Shown here in pieces: positions 26,857-32,491 of a DNA stretch of 32,491 bases (the stretch's first letter is position 1; every line of letters begins with the position of its first letter). The translations under genes were made by a program, and so were the position numbers. This DNA is from Dehalococcoidia bacterium. GTDB taxonomy: Bacteria > Chloroflexota > Dehalococcoidia > UBA2247 > RBG-13-53-26. The stretch spans positions 1 to 32,491 of the forward strand of contig JAFGCL010000028.1 in NCBI GenBank assembly GCA_016932645.1, given 5' to 3'. The notes under the pieces were generated by a model. That model was not told the DNA's origin, did not search any database, and was given only the letters and a program-made list of their open reading frames with translations.

Positions 26857-27966
26857 TCAATGGCCCGCTTTCCTGGCCGCGATGTTCAGGTATAGCGCCG
26901 TTGTGCTGTGGGGGGGCTGCGTTTCCCCTTCCTTCTTCTCAAGCCGTATGGCATGCACGGTGCAACTCACCACGCAGTTGCCACAACCGATACAGCGGTC
27001 AGGATCGACTCTGGCTGTGCCGCCGACGACGGCGATGGCCTCCAACTGGCACCGGTCAGCGCATGCTTCGCAGCCGTTGCAGAGTTCCTGGTCCACCACG
27101 GCCCGGTGGTTGGTGGCGTAGAACTCGGCCGGACGCGGGAACTTCTTCAGTGTACTCAGGATGCCACAGCAATCTCCGCAGCAGCAGCAAATGTAATGCG
27201 GCCTCTCCACGTTCTCCGGCTGGAGCACCAAGCCGGCCTCTTGCGCCTTCGCCAGTATGTCGAGAGCCTCGCTCTTGGATATGCGGCGGGCGAGTCTCAG
27301 GTCGAGATGCTGCTGGGCCGTGGCCCCGAATATGAGACAGGTCTCTCTCAGCCCGGTGTGACGGCAGCTAATTCCGGCCACGTCTCTACCCTGCCGGCAA
27401 ACGCAATTAGCCACCGCAATCTGTCCCTCAATGCTGTCGACAATTTGCCTGATATCGTCATAGCTGCTCACGTAGCGTTCGTGCGGAACGCTCCTTTGCA
27501 CCGGGATCGTTCGCAGTTGAGGAATCCTGCTTCTGAACAACTCCTCGGCAAGGGCCTCATCCAGGTATTGCTGCACATCCAGGGCGAACTCCTTCGTCAG
27601 CCGCTCCACTTGCAGTTCGAACATGCCTACTATCAGCATGGCATTGCTGTAGCGCTTCTCTCCGCGGTCACTCCTCATTGAGATAGTCCCCTTGCTGAAC
27701 ATCCTGTCCAGCGCCGCCTCCATTTCGGGCATGGATGCACCGACGTCGCTCTCCGCGCGCGAGTGGATGCGGCTCAACGGCTCCGGTACGAGCGAGAGGT
27801 GTTTGGCCAGCGCCGCCTCTTCGGGAGTGAAAAGGTGCTTGAGTATCCTGATTTCGACGCCTGATTCGGTCCGGGGAAAGCCCACCGGCAACCCGTCCAG
27901 ATGCCTCTGCAGATCCCTGTAGACGTCATCAGCAGTCATGTCTGTTCTCCACTCATGATACAACAT
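26857..27966 (-). CDS. Cys-rich multi-[4Fe-4S] protein with N-terminal helical/wHTH-like region
   Basis: VANCVCRQGRDVAGISCRHTGLRETCLIFG, HYICCCCGDCCGILSTLKKF, CNGCEACADRCQLEAI, CIGCGNCVVSCTVHAI. Confidence 0.82.
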   Translation of the reverse strand: MLYHEWRTDMTADDVYRDLQRHLDGLPVGFPRTESGVEIRILKHLFTPEEAALAKHLSLVPEPLSRIHSRAESDVGASMPEMEAALDRMFSKGTISMRSDRGEKRYSNAMLIVGMFELQVERLTKEFALDVQQYLDEALAEELFRSRIPQLRTIPVQRSVPHERYVSSYDDIRQIVDSIEGQIAVANCVCRQGRDVAGISCRHTGLRETCLIFGATAQQHLDLRLARRISKSEALDILAKAQEAGLVLQPENVERPHYICCCCGDCCGILSTLKKFPRPAEFYATNHRAVVDQELCNGCEACADRCQLEAIAVVGGTARVDPDRCIGCGNCVVSCTVHAIRLEKKEGETQPPHSTTALYLNIAARKAGH

Positions 27967-28161
27967 TCGAAGTCAGGCGCCCCAGGAATCCGGCGATGGA
28001 TGGCGCCAACCCCAATCCTCCGGAGCTGATGACTGATGGCCAGCAGCCCAGGACTATGAGCTGACAGCTTGTGTTCAGGCCACCTTTCACAGCCGTTTGA
28101 CCACCCGGAGACGCATCTGCTAGTCTGTGGTCAGCCACAGGCGCCTTGGGAGGTGGGATAC

Positions 28162-28485
28162 ATGAGCATACTGGAGACCTATGTCGAGTCCCTCAAGGCA
28201 GGGGACGCTTCGCGAATTGCAGCACTGTTCGCCGAGGATGCCGTGTTTCACGACGAAGCGCCTGCGAAGATGGGCTTCGATCCAATCATCGTCAGGGGAC
28301 ACCGGGACATCGAGGAATTCTACCGTAAAACGTTCAAGCACGGCGGAATGAAGGTCAGCAACGTCGGGATCAACGGGAACGCCATGAGGTATGACGTGGT
28401 GGTGGGAAAGCTCTCGCTGCTCTGTCTGGGAGTGGTAACCGAGGAGAAGGGCCTGATCAAGCAGTACCGGGTCACAGCGGTTTAG
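28162..28485 (+). CDS. SnoaL-like / NTF2-fold protein
   Basis: YVESLKAGDASRIAALFAEDAVFHDEAPAKMG...RGHRDIEEFYRKTF pattern; ATG 28162 with GGGAGGTGGG upstream. Confidence 0.75.
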   Translation: MSILETYVESLKAGDASRIAALFAEDAVFHDEAPAKMGFDPIIVRGHRDIEEFYRKTFKHGGMKVSNVGINGNAMRYDVVVGKLSLLCLGVVTEEKGLIKQYRVTAV

Positions 28486-28596
28486 GCTGTAGCGAGCACG
28501 GTGATTGCAGGGTATGTCATCCCCTCCGGATGCTCTGCCGGCATCCAGTTCCGGCATCTCGTTGGGACGCCCGTTCCCAAGGGTGTTCACAGCATC

Positions 28597-28612
28597 GCCC
28601 GCCTGAGGCGGG
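28597..28612 (+). terminator. Short GC hairpin downstream of the SnoaL-like gene
   Basis: CCCGCC-TGA-GGCGGG inverted repeat; no U-tract, weak. Confidence 0.25.
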
Positions 28613-28699
28613 TTCCTGGCCATGACAGGGAAGAGGAGAGTGGGGGACCAAGGGGATTGGACGTCGCCGCATGCGGATGTGATGAGATAGGGAGCCACG

Positions 28700-29710
28700 A
28701 TGGTTACTGAGGATATCTATACTGAACTCATCAAGAAGATCAACTACCCTGACCTGAAATCGGAGCGCCTGCTCCGCATCTTCCGGAAGCTCGCTAACGC
28801 CGACGAGGCACACGTCCTTCTCGAACTGCCGGCTGAGCCGGCGGACATCGCGCGGAAGCTGGGCATCAGCGAAGACAAGGTCCGGGACATGATCCGGGAT
28901 CTCGCCGGAAAGGGCCTGATCATCACCACCGCCAAGGGACCGCGTATGGTGCGGGACGTGACGCAGTTCCACGACGCCAACCTGGCCAGCGCCGACAGAT
29001 GGGTGGATACTGAGCTTCTTGACCTGTGGAAGGACTTCTACGAAGTGGAGTGGTTTCCCACCATGGGCGACATCCCGGCTGACGCCTACGTCCAGTACAT
29101 CCGGGTGGTGCCCGCGTGGACGGCCATCGAGCGCAGCCCGGAGATAGCGCCTGGGGAACTGCGGAAGGAAGAGAACCTGAAAGAGCTGGTCAAGAGCGCC
29201 GACTCGATCGCCGTTGTTCCCTGTACGTGCCGTCGGTCCATGCGGCGATGCGATGCCCCGTTGCGCAACTGCGTCGTGTTCAATCGTGGGGCGGAGTACG
29301 CTATAGGCCGGGGCGCGGGACGCCAGGTATCAGTGGACGAGGCGATGGCCATATTCGCCGAATCCGAGAAACTGGGGCTGGTTCACACCTGGCCGTTTTT
29401 CGCCTCGCCGCGCCTCAACGAAGTGTGCAATTGCTGCAGCGATTGCTGCGGCATCTTCGATGCCGGCCTCAAGTTCGGGACCCTCGACCGCATCCTGGAA
29501 AAGGCCCACGTCCGGGCTGAGGTGGACAGGGAACTCTGCAATGGCTGCCAGGACTGTGTGGAGAGATGCTTCTTCGGTGCGATCGAGATGCAGAAGTCCC
29601 CTCCCTCGAAGAAGCTGAAAGCTGTGGTGAAGGCTGACAAATGCTTCGGCTGCGGGGTGTGCGTTCTTGGCTGCGAGGTCGGTGCTATTAGGATGAAGGT
29701 ACGCACCTAG
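28700..29710 (+). CDS. Cys-rich multi-[4Fe-4S] protein with N-terminal wHTH-like region (paralogue of 26857-27966)
   Basis: IARKLGISEDKVRDMIRDLAGKGLIITTAKG; VVPCTCRRSMRRCDAPLRNCVVF; EVCNCCSDCCGIFDAGLKF; CNGCQDCVERCFFGAI; CFGCGVCVLGCEVGAI. Confidence 0.82.
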   Translation: MVTEDIYTELIKKINYPDLKSERLLRIFRKLANADEAHVLLELPAEPADIARKLGISEDKVRDMIRDLAGKGLIITTAKGPRMVRDVTQFHDANLASADRWVDTELLDLWKDFYEVEWFPTMGDIPADAYVQYIRVVPAWTAIERSPEIAPGELRKEENLKELVKSADSIAVVPCTCRRSMRRCDAPLRNCVVFNRGAEYAIGRGAGRQVSVDEAMAIFAESEKLGLVHTWPFFASPRLNEVCNCCSDCCGIFDAGLKFGTLDRILEKAHVRAEVDRELCNGCQDCVERCFFGAIEMQKSPPSKKLKAVVKADKCFGCGVCVLGCEVGAIRMKVRT

Positions 29711-29901
29711 TTGCTGGCATCTTTTCCGGTCTCGGTGTCCCGCTGGGCCCGCCTTTCGCATATGCTCAACCAGAATCCGCGCGGCCGCCTATCTGCGGCC
29801 CTGCCCGGCCCTGTGATAACATGGGGCTGCAAACGCCTGGCTTCTTTCGCTAGCCGGGGGGATTGACGTCCCGCGCCTGCGGGACCATGGAGGTGTAGGC
29901 C

Positions 29902-31137
29902 ATGATCGAGGCGGCGTTGAGTGACAGCCAGAAGGAAATCCGAACCCAGGTTAGAGATTTCGTCAAATCAGTGCCCCGCCAGCTCATCCTGGACCTCGAC
30001 GCGGAGAGAGTCACCTATCCGAAGGAGTACCTGCAGGAGGCGGCCAGGAGGAGACTGCTGGGCTTGCGCTTCCCGGCTGAGTGGGGTGGCCGGGGACTGG
30101 ACTGGCAACACGAGATAGTGGCGCTGGAAGAGATCGGCACGCTGCCGATGTCACTGGCCTGCCTGTATTCGCTGGTCAGCATCTGCGGCGAGGCCTTCGA
30201 CAGGTTCGGCACCGAGGCGCAGAAACAAGCCTATCTCCGGCCCACTGTTGAAGCCAGGCTGTGCTGCGCCGAGGCGTTGACGGAGCCGCGGGGCGGCTCC
30301 GACTTCTTCGGCAGCACCACCGTGGCCAGGAAGAGCGGAGGGTACTACTACCTCACCGGACAGAAGCGATTTGTGGTGGGTGCCGAGGGAGCGGACTACT
30401 TCGTGGTGTACGCCAAGACCGATCCGGATGCCCCCGGCCGGAAGGCGCTGAGCCTCTTCGCGGTGGACAAGAAGATGGGCGTGGAGGCGAAGTACCTCTA
30501 CGGCCTCATGGGGACGAGGGGTGGCGGGGCAGGGAGGTTACTGTTCCGCGACGTGAAGGTCCCGGCAGAGAACATCATCGGAGGCGAGGGGCAGGGCGCC
30601 GAGATATTTTATGAGATGATGATACCGGAGAGAATGACCAGCGCCGCCGGCAGCCTGGGTATGGCGCGGAGTGCGCTGGAGATCGCCACCCGGTATAGCG
30701 ACAAGCGCAAGGCCTTTGGGGCCAGGATCAGGGACTTCCAGGCCGTCAGCTTCAAAGTGGCCGACAGCATCACAATGCTGGACGCGGCCAGCGGGCTGGT
30801 TCAGGGTGCCGCCGCGACCATCGACCGTGGCCATGACCGGCGACAGGCGCGGCGCATGGTGTCCGAGGCCAAGAAGTTCGCCACCGAAGTGGCCTGGCAG
30901 GTCATTAACCACTCCATGCAGATCATGGGCGGTATTGGGTACACCAGCGTGTATCCCATAGAGCGCATGCTGCGCGACTGTCGGCTGGCCATGATCTGGA
31001 CCGGGACCAGCGAGGTGATGAATCTGATCATCCAGCACGAGTACTACCGGGAAGTGCTGGCGGCCAGCGGGGCGGTCCGTGACGTGGAGGCCGATGCTCC
31101 GGCTGCCGAAGCGCCGGACGAGAAGGTGTACGAGTGA
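29902..31137 (+). CDS. Acyl-CoA dehydrogenase
   Basis: [96 protein letters not shown]. Confidence 0.95.
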   Translation: MIEAALSDSQKEIRTQVRDFVKSVPRQLILDLDAERVTYPKEYLQEAARRRLLGLRFPAEWGGRGLDWQHEIVALEEIGTLPMSLACLYSLVSICGEAFDRFGTEAQKQAYLRPTVEARLCCAEALTEPRGGSDFFGSTTVARKSGGYYYLTGQKRFVVGAEGADYFVVYAKTDPDAPGRKALSLFAVDKKMGVEAKYLYGLMGTRGGGAGRLLFRDVKVPAENIIGGEGQGAEIFYEMMIPERMTSAAGSLGMARSALEIATRYSDKRKAFGARIRDFQAVSFKVADSITMLDAASGLVQGAAATIDRGHDRRQARRMVSEAKKFATEVAWQVINHSMQIMGGIGYTSVYPIERMLRDCRLAMIWTGTSEVMNLIIQHEYYREVLAASGAVRDVEADAPAAEAPDEKVYE

Positions 31138-32003
31138 AGTCGCCACAGGAACCGCTGCACCCGGCTACCGGAGTGTTCTTCCACGACGTCTTCCGTGGCA
31201 GGCAGTGGGATATCATCGGCGACAAGTTCCGGCGCTTTCCCGAGGCTCTTGGGAATGCCCTCAGCTTGCCGCAAGTGAGGTTGTATCATTCGCCGGCGGT
31301 GTCGGAGGAGCTTCTGCTCAAGATACACACGCCTCGCTTCGTCGATGATCTCAAGAGAGCCTGGTACTACGACGGCGTGCGCCATTCGGCGGGCGGCTGT
31401 GTTGAAGCGGTGGAGAAGATACTGTCGGGGGAACTGGTGAACGCTCTGGTCTTCAACGTGGCCGCCGGGCATCACGCTGAGCGTGACTACTCCTGGGGAG
31501 GCACCTACGCGTCCTGCGCCGGGCCGGCGTTCTGGAATGCCCGGCAGAAGTTCGGACGGCAACGGTTCGCCATAGTCGACACGGACGCTCACCATGGGAA
31601 CGGGACGCGGGACGTGTTCAGGGATGACCCTGATATCCTGCATGTCTGTTTCTGCGGCTCCAGCCGGTCGGAGTGCGAAGGTCTCAAGGTCTGCGTCGAC
31701 GCCGGCTGGCAGAGCAGCGATGGGGAGTACCTGGATAAGGTGAGAAGGGAGTTCATCGCCCGCGCCAGGGAGTTTCGGCCGGACCTGATTCTGCACAATC
31801 TGGGGCATGACACCTGCCAGGGAGACTACGGCGATTTGGGGTTGAGTCCGGAATTCTTCATTGACCTGGCCGGGGAGGTGAACCGGTGCGCCCGCGAGGT
31901 TTGTCAGGGCAGATACGTAATAGTCACCCATGGCGGATGCCGGGCCGACGTGGCCGAGTACATCTTCCCGGCGATCCTGGGCATACTGGCGGAAGGCCGG
32001 TGA
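31134..32003 (+). CDS. Histone deacetylase / acetoin-utilization (AcuC/HDAC-like) family deacylase
   Basis: [60 protein letters not shown] overlap with the acyl-CoA dehydrogenase. Confidence 0.87.
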   Translation: MKSPQEPLHPATGVFFHDVFRGRQWDIIGDKFRRFPEALGNALSLPQVRLYHSPAVSEELLLKIHTPRFVDDLKRAWYYDGVRHSAGGCVEAVEKILSGELVNALVFNVAAGHHAERDYSWGGTYASCAGPAFWNARQKFGRQRFAIVDTDAHHGNGTRDVFRDDPDILHVCFCGSSRSECEGLKVCVDAGWQSSDGEYLDKVRREFIARAREFRPDLILHNLGHDTCQGDYGDLGLSPEFFIDLAGEVNRCAREVCQGRYVIVTHGGCRADVAEYIFPAILGILAEGR

Positions 32004-32058
32004 CAGCACGCGATCAGGGAGTGCGGCTCTGAGGAATCAACTTGGCTTTCTGGCCTGC

Positions 32059-32491
32059 TCAGCCCTGGAACTTGAAGCCCCTCTCCTTGATCACCTTGGC
32101 GCAGGCGCGCACCACTTGCGAATCGTAGAGAGTCCCGTCACCACGCATCACCTCCGCCAGGGCATTGTCTATCCCCAGGGCCGGACGATAGGGACGGTGA
32201 GAAGACATGGCTTCCACGACGTCGGCGACAGCCAGTATCCGGGACTCCTGCAGGATGTCTTTCCCGTTCAAACCGAAGGGATATCCGGAGCCATTCAGCC
32301 GCTCATGGTGCTGGACCACAATGCGGGCGATGGGCCACTCAAACTCCACATTCTTCAGAATGTCGAACCCTACTTTGGGGTGAGCCTTGATCATGGAGAA
32401 CTCGATATCTGACAGTTTGCCCGGCTTGCTGAGTATCTCGGTGGGCACGGCGATCTTGCCGATGTCGTGAAGCAGGCCGGCTACACGTATA
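32059..32491 (-). CDS. HD-GYP domain protein (N-terminus truncated by window end)
   Basis: Reading in from the edge: IRVAGLLHDIGKIAVPTEILSKPGKLSDIEFSMIKAHPKVGFDILKNVEFEWPIARIVVQHHERLNGSGYPFGLNG...ILAVADVVEAMSSHRPYRPA. Confidence 0.92.
   Translation of the reverse strand, partial: IRVAGLLHDIGKIAVPTEILSKPGKLSDIEFSMIKAHPKVGFDILKNVEFEWPIARIVVQHHERLNGSGYPFGLNGKDILQESRILAVADVVEAMSSHRPYRPALGIDNALAEVMRGDGTLYDSQVVRACAKVIKERGFKFQG

Noticed and set aside
1-32491. CRISPR arrays, tRNA or rRNA genes, prophage or integrative element
   Set aside because: No regularly spaced short direct repeats, no recognisable tRNA/rRNA sequences, and no integrase, phage structural or conjugation genes were seen by eye.

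Overview
The window looks like chromosomal DNA of a Chloroflexota/Dehalococcoidia-type bacterium (lineage is an inference). It reads as several modules. (1) Ribosomal string on +: rpsD 3' end, rpoA, rplQ, truA, rplM, rpsI. (2) A long minus-strand block for SAM/methyl metabolism and sugar-phosphate isomerisation: mtnA, mtnP, core-MetE-like methyltransferase, a THEP1-type NTPase interrupted by an in-frame TAG, Zn-alcohol dehydrogenase, then ahcY, metK, phosphohexomutase, pgi/pmi. (3) A marR gene on + with a strong promoter. (4) A minus-strand operon resembling ATP-dependent benzoyl-CoA reductase / 2-hydroxyacyl-CoA dehydratase: two dehydratase-type subunits and two BadF/BcrA-type ATPases, one fused to a C-terminal ferredoxin module. 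It runs into plsX and an acyl carrier protein. (5) A SipW/TasA-like surface module: TasA-like protein, SipW-like signal peptidase, and a six-repeat Kelch-like surface protein. (6) A chemotaxis receptor. (7) Two paralogous Cys-rich Fe-S proteins flanking a SnoaL-like gene. (8) An acyl-CoA dehydrogenase overlapping an HDAC-family gene, and a partial HD-GYP protein. The most unusual observation is the signal peptidase at 21590-22828. Its ~180-residue N-terminal region aligns by eye along its length with an IS3-family transposase integrase (rve) domain, yet all three DDE catalytic positions are replaced (D->A, D->G, E->W). This suggests a domesticated transposase domain fused to a SipW-type peptidase next to TasA/Kelch-type substrates. 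All family assignments come from reading the translations; no database search was run.
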